A stretch of DNA of 64,000 nucleotides from Flavobacterium sp. KACC 22761 (GTDB lineage Bacteria > Bacteroidota > Bacteroidia > Flavobacteriales > Flavobacteriaceae). Where the stretch lies: NCBI RefSeq assembly GCF_034058155.1, contig NZ_CP139148.1:4960001-5024000 (forward strand). The letters run 5' to 3'. The position numbers were made by a program, and so were the translations under genes. Under the pieces are notes generated by a model. It was not told the origin of the DNA. It did no database searches and was given only the letters and a program-made list of their open reading frames with translations. Positions 39,179-48,884 of this stretch are shown here, one piece after another. Numbering within the stretch: the first letter of the stretch is position 1; every line of letters begins with the position of its first letter.

Positions 39179-40834
39179 ATGAAGAATAAAATTACCTCAA
39201 TAGTATTTTCCGCCTTGATAATCGGAGCTACAAGTTTTACAAAAGCAAACGCTCAGAATACTTCAAAACCAAATATCATTCTGATTATGGTCGATGATAT
39301 GGGCTATTCAGATTTAGGAAATTATGGTTCTGAAATCAAAACGCCAAATTTGGATAAATTGGCGAGTGAAGGTTTGCGTTTACGTGAATTCTATAATAAC
39401 TCGATTTGTGCGCCAACAAGAGCTTCTCTCCTAACTGGCCAATATCAGCATAAAGCCGGAGTTGGTTTTTTTGATGTCAATTTGGGATTACCAGCGTATC
39501 AAGGCTATTTGAACAAGGAATCTTTGACTTTGGGAGAAGTTTTCCGTTCTGGTGGTTATAGCACGATTTTATCAGGAAAATGGCATGTAGGTTCTGAAGA
39601 TCAGGCGCAATGGCCCAATCAGAGAGGTTTTGATAAATTTTATGGCATCTTAAAAGGCGCATCCAATTATTTTGATACAAAGCCTTTGCCTTTCGGAAAA
39701 ACACCTTATCCTGTAAAATTAATTCGAAATAATGAAGAACTTCATCCAAAAGATGATTCTTATTATTTTACAGATGAAATTGGAAACAATGCTGTGGCCT
39801 TTTTAGACGAGCAAAACAAAGAAAACAAACCTTTCTTTTTGTATTTAGCTTTTACTGCACCACACTGGCCGTTGCAGGCAAAACCAGTTGATATTGCGAA
39901 ATACAGAGGAAAATTTGACGAAGGCTGGGATGTTTTAAGAGAAAAAAGAATCGAGAAACTAAAAGCTAGCGGTATTTTGCCTGCCAATCAAACCGTTTCA
40001 CCAAAAGATCCTGAAGTTCCAGAATGGAATAAATTATCGTACGACGAAAAACAATTCTGGAAAGCCAAAATGGAAGTTTACGCCGCAATGGTTGACAACA
40101 TGGACCAAAATGTAGGCAAAGTTTTGGACAAACTAAAAGCGCTTAAAAAAGATAAAAACACATTGATTATTTTCATTTCAGATAATGGCGCTCAAGGCGG
40201 ATTCAATACTTACAATCCACTTGGAAGAGGTTTGGTTCGAAATGACGGTCCAATTGGAACTTCGGGATCATTTGATTATCAGGAACAAAACTGGGCTTAT
40301 TTATCAAATACGCCACTTCAGCAATATAAAAACAATATGCACGAAGGCGGTTTCAGTTCTCCGTTTATTGCTTGGTTTCCATCAAAAATAAAAGCCGGAA
40401 GAATTGATAAGGGAACCGGACATATTATTGACCTCGCTCCTACTTTTTATGAATTGGCTGGAATTCAATATCCAAAAGAATATAATGGTGTAACTGCAAA
40501 CCCGCTTCCAGGGAAAAGTTTGTTGCCGGTTTTATTTGATAATGTTTCAGAAGTAAACCGAGGCGAACCACTTTTCTGGGAAAGAGCCGGAAATAGAGCT
40601 GTTCGTGATGGAAAATGGAAATTGGTTTCCATTTATCCTTCTTACGAATGGGAACTTTATAATCTCGAAACCGATCGTGGCGAAACAACAAATGTAGCAC
40701 AGCAAAATCCGGGAATTGTGAATAAACTTTCGGCTTCTTATTTTGAATGGGCAGATCGCACTGGAGTTGTCGAATACAGCAAATTCAAACTTAAGCCAGA
40801 AGTAATGCCCGGTGGCGCATCTCTCAAGAAATAA
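39179..40834 (+). CDS. Type I sulfatase 3
   Basis: A 551-residue exported sulfatase. The ATG at 39179 gives a clean signal peptide (KNKITSIVFSALIIGATSFTKANA); the frame stays open upstream, but that part is the conserved leader. Formylglycine signature: C77-A-P-T-R-A-S-L-L-T-G-Q. Other active-site words are IMVDDMGYSDLGNYG, SGKWHVG and FISDNGAQGG. It is closer to sulfatase 1 than to sulfatase 2. As first gene of an operon with cysteine synthesis genes, it probably frees sulfate from esters for assimilation. Confidence 0.92.
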   Translation: MKNKITSIVFSALIIGATSFTKANAQNTSKPNIILIMVDDMGYSDLGNYGSEIKTPNLDKLASEGLRLREFYNNSICAPTRASLLTGQYQHKAGVGFFDVNLGLPAYQGYLNKESLTLGEVFRSGGYSTILSGKWHVGSEDQAQWPNQRGFDKFYGILKGASNYFDTKPLPFGKTPYPVKLIRNNEELHPKDDSYYFTDEIGNNAVAFLDEQNKENKPFFLYLAFTAPHWPLQAKPVDIAKYRGKFDEGWDVLREKRIEKLKASGILPANQTVSPKDPEVPEWNKLSYDEKQFWKAKMEVYAAMVDNMDQNVGKVLDKLKALKKDKNTLIIFISDNGAQGGFNTYNPLGRGLVRNDGPIGTSGSFDYQEQNWAYLSNTPLQQYKNNMHEGGFSSPFIAWFPSKIKAGRIDKGTGHIIDLAPTFYELAGIQYPKEYNGVTANPLPGKSLLPVLFDNVSEVNRGEPLFWERAGNRAVRDGKWKLVSIYPSYEWELYNLETDRGETTNVAQQNPGIVNKLSASYFEWADRTGVVEYSKFKLKPEVMPGGASLKK

Positions 40835-40864
40835 AAATCTTTTTCTAACCATAAAATAATCACT

Positions 40865-41686
40865 ATGAGTTCATTTTATCAAGAAATAGCAAAACAGCAT
40901 CATGACTTAATTATTCTGCCTGAGAAAAAACTAATACATCAGTTTATAGATGATTTGTTTGTCATTTTATTTTCGAATACCTCAAAATCATTAGAATCTG
41001 AGGCGACAATCAAATACAAATTCAATCAATTGCAAAAACAGTTTGATGAATTGGTTTTGGATTTTTCGCCAAAAAGCGATCAAAAACTGCAAACTAAAAT
41101 CTTTTTTGAAGCGATTCCGCATTTGCACAAAAAAGCATTAAACGATGCTTTAACCATATTTACAAAAGATCCTGCGGCCAAATCTCTTGAAGAAGTTTTA
41201 TACTCGTATCCTGGTTTTTTCGCTATTGCCGTTTACCGATTTTCGCATCAGCTTTGGGAGCAGGATTTAAAATTATTGGCCAGAACAATTTCAGAATATG
41301 CTCATATTAAAACGAGCATCGAAATTCATCCCGGAGCACAAATTGGAAATGATTTTGCAATCGATCACGGAACAGGAATCGTGATTGGCGAAACAACAAT
41401 TATTGGCGATAATGTACAAATTTACCAAGGTGTTACGCTGGGTGCTTTGAGTGTAAAAAAAGAGGAAGCCTTCGTAAAAAGACATCCAACGATTGAAGAC
41501 AATGTTATTATTTACGCCAACAGCACCATTCTTGGCGGTCAAACTACAGTAGGAAAAGATTCTATTATTGGCGGAAATGTCTGGCTGACTTATACCGTTC
41601 CTTCAAATTCTGTTGTGTACCATAAAAACGAAATCAAAATTCGAGACAATAATCCTTTTCCCGCCCCCATTTTTTATTCTATTTAA
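40865..41686 (+). CDS. cysE: Serine O-acetyltransferase (EpsC-like, long form)
   Basis: A 273-residue protein: an extended helical N-terminus (1 to about 140), then a left-handed hexapeptide beta helix (IEIHPGAQIGNDFAIDHGTG, VIGETTIIGDNVQIYQGVTLG). His in IDHGTGIVIGE is the catalytic region. It acetylates serine to O-acetylserine. The protein ends in Ile, the residue by which serine acetyltransferases dock in the active site of cysteine synthase, and that enzyme is encoded 15 bases downstream. Serine acetyltransferase is a known companion of family 2A encapsulin operons. Confidence 0.93.
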   Translation: MSSFYQEIAKQHHDLIILPEKKLIHQFIDDLFVILFSNTSKSLESEATIKYKFNQLQKQFDELVLDFSPKSDQKLQTKIFFEAIPHLHKKALNDALTIFTKDPAAKSLEEVLYSYPGFFAIAVYRFSHQLWEQDLKLLARTISEYAHIKTSIEIHPGAQIGNDFAIDHGTGIVIGETTIIGDNVQIYQGVTLGALSVKKEEAFVKRHPTIEDNVIIYANSTILGGQTTVGKDSIIGGNVWLTYTVPSNSVVYHKNEIKIRDNNPFPAPIFYSI

Positions 41687-41701
41687 AATATCAAAACTCA
41701 C

Positions 41702-42613
41702 ATGAAATATCAAAACATTTTAGAAACAATTGGAAACACTCCTCACATTCGATTAAACAAACTTTTTAAATCACATGAAGTGTGGATCAAATTAGAAAAA
41801 TCAAATCCAGGATCGAGCATTAAAGACCGAATTGCCTTAGCAATGATTGAAGACGCCGAACGAAAAGGGCTTATTAATGAAGATACTGTTATTATTGAGC
41901 CAACTTCAGGAAATACAGGAATTGGGCTTTCATTAGTCGCCGCGGTAAAAGGTTATAAAGTAATTGTGGTAATGCCCGAATCAATGAGCATTGAGCGACG
42001 AAGAATTTTAAGTGCGTATGGCGCCGAATATGTCTTGACTCCAAGAGAAAAAGGAACTTCCGGAGCAGTTGAAAGAGCAAAAGAACTGGCTTCGACAATC
42101 AAGAATTCGTTTCTTCCTTCGCAATTTACCAATAAGGCAAATGTTGAAATTCATGAGAAAACAACTGCTCAGGAAATTTTAGCCGATTTTCCCGATGGCA
42201 TTGACTATCTAATTACGGGAGTTGGAACTGGAGGACATATTACCGGAGTTTCTAAAATTTTGAAACAGCATTTTCCAAATCTGCAGACTTTTGCTGTTGA
42301 ACCAGCATTATCTCCAGTTTTAAGTGGCGGACTTCCTTCTCCACATCCTTTTCAGGGAATTGGCGCCGGATTTATTCCCGAAGTTTTCAATCGAGAATAT
42401 GTCGATCAAATTTTGACGGTTGACAAAAACGAATCGTACAATTTCACCAAAAAAATTGCCAAAGAAGAAGGCATTTTTGCAGGAATTTCAACCGGCGCAG
42501 TACTTTCGGCAATTTCTAAAAAACTGAAAGATATTCCAGAAAATGCGGTGATTCTGACATTTAACTATGATACCGGAGAAAGATATTTATCTGTAGATGA
42601 GCTATTTGATTAA
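41702..42613 (+). CDS. cysK: Cysteine synthase (O-acetylserine sulfhydrylase)
   Basis: A 303-residue PLP enzyme of the fold-type II cysteine synthase family. PLP lysine is K41 in [11 protein letters not shown]; the substrate loop is [11 protein letters not shown]; the phosphate loop is [10 protein letters not shown]; and [11 protein letters not shown] follows. It makes cysteine from O-acetylserine and sulfide. It may be CysK or CysM; sequence by eye does not separate them. With the upstream acetyltransferase and downstream desulfurase, the operon both makes cysteine and strips its sulfur. Confidence 0.93.
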   Translation: MKYQNILETIGNTPHIRLNKLFKSHEVWIKLEKSNPGSSIKDRIALAMIEDAERKGLINEDTVIIEPTSGNTGIGLSLVAAVKGYKVIVVMPESMSIERRRILSAYGAEYVLTPREKGTSGAVERAKELASTIKNSFLPSQFTNKANVEIHEKTTAQEILADFPDGIDYLITGVGTGGHITGVSKILKQHFPNLQTFAVEPALSPVLSGGLPSPHPFQGIGAGFIPEVFNREYVDQILTVDKNESYNFTKKIAKEEGIFAGISTGAVLSAISKKLKDIPENAVILTFNYDTGERYLSVDELFD

Positions 42614-42674
42614 AATTATGAATAACTTTAAGCAAGCAAAAAATAAATTATAAACCTATTAAATAACCAAAAAA

Positions 42675-43595
42675 ATGGCAGAATCTAAACAACAACAGAC
42701 CGCATTAGGCGATGTTGCAGCAAGACAACTCGCGATTGCAACACGTACCGTACCCCAAATTGGAACCACTTCTCCACGCTGGCTAACGCATCTTTTGCAT
42801 TGGACACCTGTAGAATCGGGAGTTTTTCGTTTGAACAAAGTAAAAAATGCCAACCACATTGAAGTCGATTGTTCTGCACGCGACGAAAGAGTTTTACCAA
42901 ACACTTTTGTTGATTATATCGAAAATCCAAGAGAGTACAATCTTGCCGCCGTTCAGACTATTGTAGAAGTTCACACTCGAGTTTCTGACTTGTACAGTAA
43001 GCCTTATAATCAAATTTCTGAACAGCTACGTTTGGCAATAGAAACTATTAAAGAACGTCAGGAAAGTGAATTAATCAACAACAAAGATTACGGATTATTG
43101 AGCAACGTTGCTCCCTCGCAAATCATAAAAACCCGCACAGGCGCACCAACTCCAGATGATTTAGACGAATTGCTGACAAAAGTCTGGAAAGAACCAGGTT
43201 TCTTTTTGCTTCATCCGTTGGCGATTGCCGCTTTTGGACGCGAATGTACGCGCAGAGGAGTTCCACCGCCAACTGTATCATTATTTGGTTCTCAATTTTT
43301 GACGTGGAGAGGAATTCCGCTTATTCCATCAGATAAATTGCCAATCGTAAAAGGAAAATCAAAAATCATTTTATTACGTACGGGTGAAAGCCGTCAAGGC
43401 GTAATTGGACTGATTCAGCCGGGATTACAAGGCGAACAATCTCCAGGATTATCTGTTCGTTTTATGGGAATTAATGAAAAAGCGATTGCTTCTTACCTAG
43501 TTTCACTTTATTGTTCTTTAGCCATTTTGGTTGATGATGCCATCGCTGTTTTAGAGGATGTCGAAATAGGAAAGTATCATGAATACAAATACTAA
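42675..43595 (+). CDS. Family 2A encapsulin shell protein (SrpI-like)
   Basis: A 306-residue HK97-fold shell protein. The whole protein matches the family 2A encapsulin (SrpI) pattern: N-terminal LGDVAARQLAIATRTVPQ, SPRWLTHLLHWTPVESGVFR, the P-loop/E-loop region with LIQPGLQGEQSPGLSVRFMG, and C-terminal SYLVSLYCSLAILVDDAIAV. It lacks the cyclic-nucleotide-binding insertion of family 2B. Such proteins form 60-subunit cages of about 25 nm that load a cysteine desulfurase. That partner starts inside the last codons of this gene (17-base overlap), so the two are translationally coupled. I am very confident of the family. Confidence 0.93.
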   Translation: MAESKQQQTALGDVAARQLAIATRTVPQIGTTSPRWLTHLLHWTPVESGVFRLNKVKNANHIEVDCSARDERVLPNTFVDYIENPREYNLAAVQTIVEVHTRVSDLYSKPYNQISEQLRLAIETIKERQESELINNKDYGLLSNVAPSQIIKTRTGAPTPDDLDELLTKVWKEPGFFLLHPLAIAAFGRECTRRGVPPPTVSLFGSQFLTWRGIPLIPSDKLPIVKGKSKIILLRTGESRQGVIGLIQPGLQGEQSPGLSVRFMGINEKAIASYLVSLYCSLAILVDDAIAVLEDVEIGKYHEYKY

Positions 43596-45504
43596 CATAA
43601 ACGGTTTGCCAAACATTGACGAGCTGCAAAAATTAGCCAACGAACTGTTCAGTACTTTGCCCAACGAATTTCCAAAGGAAATCTCATTGAGTCCAGACAA
43701 AAACGAACATCCGCGGGCTACAAAAATTGCAGAAACACTGCTGGAGGCCGGAAATGTAAATTCAATAAATGCATTTCCTGCTTATAGTCCGTCACATGTT
43801 TTGCCTGTACAACATTCTTTCAGCGGTTTTGGAGTTTCTCCATCTGTAGCAAATTATGGAAATACAGGCGCTTCGGTTTTGTATCCAAATGCTGGCGCTG
43901 GATTTTCTCCACAAAAAGAAAATTCTTTTGACAGCATTCACGATGACAACGGTTTAAACATTAATAATCCGCAAACAGGTTTTCATGATATCAATTTAAA
44001 AAACAGCGACGCTCCTCAGCTTAAGGAGGAATCTTTGTTTTCGTCGTTGCTTTTAAACGATCAGTATTTGCCTTTTCAGAGTGAAAATTCTTCTTTTGAA
44101 AATGAATTAAAAGCGGCCTTAGAAAGTGTGGATACTTTTTTCCGAAAAAGATCTGATTTTCCGTCAAGCGGAAATGAAAATTCGTATTATTTTTTAGAGC
44201 AGAATCCGTTCGCTTATTCAAAAAATACAAATGCGATTGTAGGAAGTTCTTTGGGAACAAATCCATTAAGTGGCAGTACAAGCTCACATTTCAATGCCGA
44301 ATTAATCAAAAAAGATTTTCCAATTCTGAATGAAACCGTAAACGGAAAACCTTTAGTTTGGTTTGATAATGCGGCAACTACTCAAAAACCAAAATCGGTT
44401 ATTGATCGAATTGCATATTTCTATGAACATGAAAATTCAAACATTCATCGTGCAGCGCATGAATTGGCAGCACGTGCTTCTGATGCTTATGAAGCCGCTC
44501 GCGAAAAAGTAAAAACCTTTTTGAATGCTTCATCTGTAAACGAAATTGTTTTTGTTCGTGGTGCTACTGAAGGAATAAATCTTGTCGCTTCGACTTGGGG
44601 CGATCAAAATTTAAATTCTGGAGACGAAATTATTGTCAGCAATTTAGAACATCATGCGAACATTGTTCCGTGGAAAAGATTGGCTGATAAAAAAGGATTA
44701 AAACTTCGCGTAATTCCAGTCGACGATGATGGTCAGATTTTGCTCGACGAATATGAAAAACTGTTGAATTCAAAAACGCGATTGGTTGCTTTTACACAAG
44801 TTTCAAATGCTTTGGGAACAATAACTCCCGCCAAAAAAATAACCGAAATGGCTCATGCTACAGGTGCAAAAGTTTTAATTGACGGAGCACAATCTGTTTC
44901 ACACATGAAAGTTGATGTTCAGGATTTGAATCCCGATTGGCTGGTATTTTCAGGACATAAACTTTTTGGCCCAACGGGAATTGGAGCGTTATACGGAAAA
45001 GAAGATTTATTGAACGAAATGCAACCGTATCAATCTGGCGGAAACATGATTCAGGATGTAACTTTTGAGGAAATAAAATACCACAAAGCACCCAATCGTT
45101 TTGAAGCTGGAACGGGAAATATTGCCGATGCAATTGGTCTTGGCGCAGCAATTGATTACGTAACAAAACTTGGAATTGAGGCAATTGGACAATATGAGCA
45201 TTATTTGCTTGAATATGCAACAAGACAGCTGAAAGAAATTCCGGGTGTCAGATTGATTGGCACAGCAAAAGAAAAAGCGAGTGTATTATCTTTTAATTTG
45301 CAAGGTTATACAAACGATCAAGTTGGTCAAGCTTTAAACAAAGAAGGTGTCGCAGTTCGAACCGGACATCATTGTGCACAACCAATTTTGCGTAGAATGG
45401 GAGTTGAAACTACAGTTCGACCTTCTTTAGCATTTTATAATACGACACAAGATGTCGATACTTTTATCAGAACCTTATGGGAACTTAAAAAAGTTAAATT
45501 CTAA
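43579..45504 (+). CDS. Encapsulated cysteine desulfurase with long disordered cargo-loading domain
   Basis: A 641-residue protein. Residues about 238-641 are a SufS-type desulfurase: DNAATTQKP near 263-271, the PLP lysine K461 in SGHKLFGPTG, and catalytic C599 in RTGHHCAQP. Residues 1 to about 237 are low-complexity, Ser/Asn/Pro/Gly-rich and absent from free SufS enzymes. They contain short hydrophobic islands (LQKLANELFSTLP near 16-28; FPAYSPSHVLP near 66-76; SLFSSLLLNDQYLPF near 152-166) that fit the segments by which family 2A cargo binds the shell interior. It should convert cysteine to alanine plus sulfane sulfur inside the cage. Confidence 0.93.
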   Translation: MNTNTNINGLPNIDELQKLANELFSTLPNEFPKEISLSPDKNEHPRATKIAETLLEAGNVNSINAFPAYSPSHVLPVQHSFSGFGVSPSVANYGNTGASVLYPNAGAGFSPQKENSFDSIHDDNGLNINNPQTGFHDINLKNSDAPQLKEESLFSSLLLNDQYLPFQSENSSFENELKAALESVDTFFRKRSDFPSSGNENSYYFLEQNPFAYSKNTNAIVGSSLGTNPLSGSTSSHFNAELIKKDFPILNETVNGKPLVWFDNAATTQKPKSVIDRIAYFYEHENSNIHRAAHELAARASDAYEAAREKVKTFLNASSVNEIVFVRGATEGINLVASTWGDQNLNSGDEIIVSNLEHHANIVPWKRLADKKGLKLRVIPVDDDGQILLDEYEKLLNSKTRLVAFTQVSNALGTITPAKKITEMAHATGAKVLIDGAQSVSHMKVDVQDLNPDWLVFSGHKLFGPTGIGALYGKEDLLNEMQPYQSGGNMIQDVTFEEIKYHKAPNRFEAGTGNIADAIGLGAAIDYVTKLGIEAIGQYEHYLLEYATRQLKEIPGVRLIGTAKEKASVLSFNLQGYTNDQVGQALNKEGVAVRTGHHCAQPILRRMGVETTVRPSLAFYNTTQDVDTFIRTLWELKKVKF

Positions 45505-45889
45505 AATATTGAGAATAGCTTCTCAACAATAATAATTACTTTTTTTTGATATTTTGAGTAATTATAATCCAAAGCGACTGTTTTCCTGAACAGTCGCTTT
45601 TTTACTTTAAAATTTCCACTAGCAGGGATTTATTTCACATTTTGTTAGAAAAAACACATTTTTTAGCTGAATTTATGTTAATTCAATTCATTTATCACAC
45701 AAAATAAAAAGTTTCGTTTAAAAATTAATCAATTTATTACATCCTTTTTTACAAATTCAAGCTTTTTAGGCTTCAAATGTTATAAATAATACAAAAATAA
45801 ATAATAATGTTATATTTAATGTTAAAAACAAGCTTTTGCTTAACATTAATTTAAGATATTTGAAAGAACTAATTCAAACACTATAAAAA
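45505..45889. other. Gap between the encapsulin operon and susC2
   Basis: It contains a strong terminator (45571-45603) and then AT-rich DNA with no gene and no Cys-codon micro-ORF. A probable susC2 promoter lies near 45834-45863: TTTTGC, then a box one mismatch from TAnnTTTG (GATATTTG, 45856-45863). So the second SusCD pair is likely transcribed separately from the encapsulin operon. Confidence 0.55.
45571..45603 (+). terminator. Rho-independent terminator of the encapsulin operon
   Basis: AAAGCGACTGTT (45571-45582) and AACAGTCGCTTT (45589-45600) form a perfect 12-bp stem over TTCCTG, followed by T residues, 66 bases after the desulfurase stop. Confidence 0.9.
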
Positions 45890-48874
45890 ATGAAAATTAA
45901 TTTAAAGCATTTTTTGTGGCTAATGCTCGTTTTAAGCGTGCAAATAGCTGTGGCTCAAGGAGGGTCAATTTCTGGAACCGTAACAGACAGTAAGGGAGTT
46001 CCTATTCCAGGAGTAAATATTGTATTAAAAGGAACAAAAATCAGCACTCAGACTGATTTTGATGGAAATTTTAAAATTCAAGCCAATACTGGCGATGTTT
46101 TAGTTGCCAGTTATGTTAGTTTTGCTACTGTCGAGGTAAAAGCCTCAAATGCTATGACAATCAAAATGGTTGAAACGCAAAATGAACTTGAAGCCGTTCT
46201 TGTGGTAGGTTACGGTACACAATCAAAAAAGAATTTAACTGATAATATAGCTCGTGTAACAGCAAAAGATATTCAACAAGTACCTGTTGCAAACGTACAA
46301 AATGCGTTAGTAGGTAAACTAGCCGGAGTACAAATTACACAAACAAATGGTAAAGTTGAAGGAGGAATGAACATTAGAGTTCGCGGAGCTGCGAGTATTA
46401 GCGCTAGCACACAGCCTTTGTATGTTTTAGATGGGATTCCGCTTATTACAGATGACGAATCTAGCAATGGAGCACCAACAAATCCATTGTTGACATTAAG
46501 CCCTAACGAAATCGAATCAATTGACGTTTTAAAAGATGCTTCTTCTGCGGCAATTTATGGAGCTCGTGGAGCTAATGGAGTTGTCATCATTACAACTAAA
46601 AAAGGTAAAGAAGGAAAAGGAAATTTCTCTTTAAACTTCTCTCAAGGTATCAGTGAAGCCACTCACACTAAAAAATTCCTGAATGCAAAGCAATATGTTG
46701 AATTATTGCAAGAAGCTGGACGAAATGTTGATGATTTAGAATCTGTTGAAGATGAATTGGACTATTTATCTCAAGGAACAGATTGGCGAAACGGAGAAAT
46801 CGATACGAATTGGCAAGATATCGCTTTGCGTACAGGTTACACTACTGATGCCGATTTTTCTGTATCTGGAGGTGATGATAAAACAAAATATTTCTTTGCA
46901 GGAGCTTACAACAATACTACGGGAATTGTTGACAGCAATGATTTAGAAAGAATAACGGCGAGATCAAACGTATCTCATAAAATTACAGACCATTTTACAG
47001 CCGGAATGAATATTGGTTTCTCAAGATCAGTTATCAATAGGGTTCAAGATGACAATTCATTCTCTACTCCTATGCAATCTCTTGCTCAGGCTCCAATTTC
47101 GCAAGCAAGATTAGACGATGGTACTCCAAATCCAAATACGGAGTATGTCAATTATTTATTGGCAAAAGACAATACTTCTTGGAAAACTATTATGAGAAGA
47201 GTTACAGGAAAAATATTCGGAGAATTAAAACTGGTAAAAGGATTGAAATTCAATTCTGATTTTGCTTATGACTTACTGACTCAGACCGAGGATTATTGGC
47301 AAGGCAAAAATGCTCCTTTTATGGCAACTGACGGAGCTGTATTTGCAAGTTCTGTAAATACTGAAAGCTATATTTTTAGTAATTACTTTACATATGACCT
47401 TACTTTTGCTGAAAACCATACTATCAATGCTGTTGCCGGTATGGAATTCAACAAATACAACAGAAGATACCAAGACGTAAACAGTATTTATTTTCCAAAT
47501 GACAATTTTCATACTGTTGATGGTGGTGCAGAAGTTAATGAAGGACATGGTTCTGAAACAGACTATGCCTTTGTTTCTCAATTCGGGCGTTTCAATTATA
47601 GCTTCAAAAACAAGTATCTTTTCAAAGCAAGTATCCGTCGTGATGGATCATCTCGTTTTGGAAAAAATGAAAGATTTGCGGTTTTCCCTGCATTTTCTGC
47701 CGGTTGGGTTATGTCGCAGGAAGAATTCTTGAAAGACAATACTGTTTTAAGTTATTTAAAATTAAAAGCTAGCTGGGGTCAAGTTGGAAATGCAGAAGTA
47801 GGTAACTTTGCGTCACGCCAATTGTACAGACCTAGCTCTTACAACTTAAAATCGGGATTGACTTTTAGCCAAGCTGGAAATGATAATCTTACTTGGGAAA
47901 AATCATCTCAAACAGATGTTGGAGTTGAAGTTGGTTTCATCAACAAAATTAATTTGGAAGTAGATTATTATGATAAACGTACTGATGGTCTTCTTTTTGC
48001 AAAACCTTTGGCTTTAAGCTCTGGTGCTACATCAATCAATACAAACATTGGAGAAATAAAAAGCAACGGATTTGAATTTACTTTGAACACAAAAAATGTT
48101 GAAACAGAAAAATTCAAATGGACAACTAGTTTCAACCTGACAACAAACCAATCGAAAGTAAAATCACTTCCAAATAATAATACTGATGTGATTAGCAATT
48201 ATAACATCAACCGTGTTGGGGAAAACATTTCATCATTTTATTTAGTTGAATACGCGGGCGTTGATCCTGCAAATGGAGATGCTCTTTTTGTAAAAAACAC
48301 TGTAAATGCTGACGGAAATCTTGATAAAAGCACTACTAACGATTACAGCGAAGCTAAAAGAATCGTTGCCGGAAATCCTTTCCCAACTTTAATGTCTGGA
48401 TTGACCAATACGATGAATTATAAAAATTTTGACTTTAACTTTACCTTTCAAGGCGAATGGGGAGCGAGCATTTACAACTCGGCAGGAATTTATATGTCGA
48501 CTGCTGCAGATTATTTTGACAACCAAACCGCAGATCAGCTAAATCGTTGGCAAAATCCAGGCGATATCACAAATGTGCCTCAAGCTAGATTTGGAGGTTC
48601 AAACGGAACACAGGAATCCACTCGTTATCTAGACAAAGCCGATTTTATTCGTTTACGCAACGTTACACTAGGTTATTCATTACCTAAAGAAACTGTACAA
48701 AAAGCAGGAATGAGTAATTTAAGAATTTATTTTACAGCTGTAAACTTGCTTACTTTTACAAATTATGAAGGAACAGATCCAGAAGCAAGAAGAGATGACT
48801 CAGGAATTGGAGAGGATTTTTACTCTGCGCCGCCTGCAAGAACTATGGCAATTGGAGTAAATATTAATTTTTAA
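45890..48874 (+). CDS. SusC/RagA-family TonB-dependent receptor 2
   Basis: A 994-residue SusC with signal peptide (FLWLMLVLSVQIAVAQ), carboxypeptidase-D-like domain (GTVTDSKGVPIPGVNIVLKG), plug motifs (AVLVVGYGTQSKKNLTDNIA and VLKDASSAAIYGARGANGVV) and a barrel ending in IGVNINF. It pairs with the SusD 10 bases downstream. It is not closely similar to the first SusC outside the shared family motifs. It sits next to the encapsulin operon but behind a terminator and its own promoter, so a role in sulfur uptake is possible but not shown. Confidence 0.92.
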   Translation: MKINLKHFLWLMLVLSVQIAVAQGGSISGTVTDSKGVPIPGVNIVLKGTKISTQTDFDGNFKIQANTGDVLVASYVSFATVEVKASNAMTIKMVETQNELEAVLVVGYGTQSKKNLTDNIARVTAKDIQQVPVANVQNALVGKLAGVQITQTNGKVEGGMNIRVRGAASISASTQPLYVLDGIPLITDDESSNGAPTNPLLTLSPNEIESIDVLKDASSAAIYGARGANGVVIITTKKGKEGKGNFSLNFSQGISEATHTKKFLNAKQYVELLQEAGRNVDDLESVEDELDYLSQGTDWRNGEIDTNWQDIALRTGYTTDADFSVSGGDDKTKYFFAGAYNNTTGIVDSNDLERITARSNVSHKITDHFTAGMNIGFSRSVINRVQDDNSFSTPMQSLAQAPISQARLDDGTPNPNTEYVNYLLAKDNTSWKTIMRRVTGKIFGELKLVKGLKFNSDFAYDLLTQTEDYWQGKNAPFMATDGAVFASSVNTESYIFSNYFTYDLTFAENHTINAVAGMEFNKYNRRYQDVNSIYFPNDNFHTVDGGAEVNEGHGSETDYAFVSQFGRFNYSFKNKYLFKASIRRDGSSRFGKNERFAVFPAFSAGWVMSQEEFLKDNTVLSYLKLKASWGQVGNAEVGNFASRQLYRPSSYNLKSGLTFSQAGNDNLTWEKSSQTDVGVEVGFINKINLEVDYYDKRTDGLLFAKPLALSSGATSINTNIGEIKSNGFEFTLNTKNVETEKFKWTTSFNLTTNQSKVKSLPNNNTDVISNYNINRVGENISSFYLVEYAGVDPANGDALFVKNTVNADGNLDKSTTNDYSEAKRIVAGNPFPTLMSGLTNTMNYKNFDFNFTFQGEWGASIYNSAGIYMSTAADYFDNQTADQLNRWQNPGDITNVPQARFGGSNGTQESTRYLDKADFIRLRNVTLGYSLPKETVQKAGMSNLRIYFTAVNLLTFTNYEGTDPEARRDDSGIGEDFYSAPPARTMAIGVNINF

Positions 48875-48884
48875 AAAGAACAAA

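Noticed and set aside
45505..45889. Third copy of the cysteine leader upstream of SusC 2
   Set aside because: No CTATAG-TAGAG box, Cys-codon micro-ORF, CGGCAA hairpin or shared 19-mer is present.
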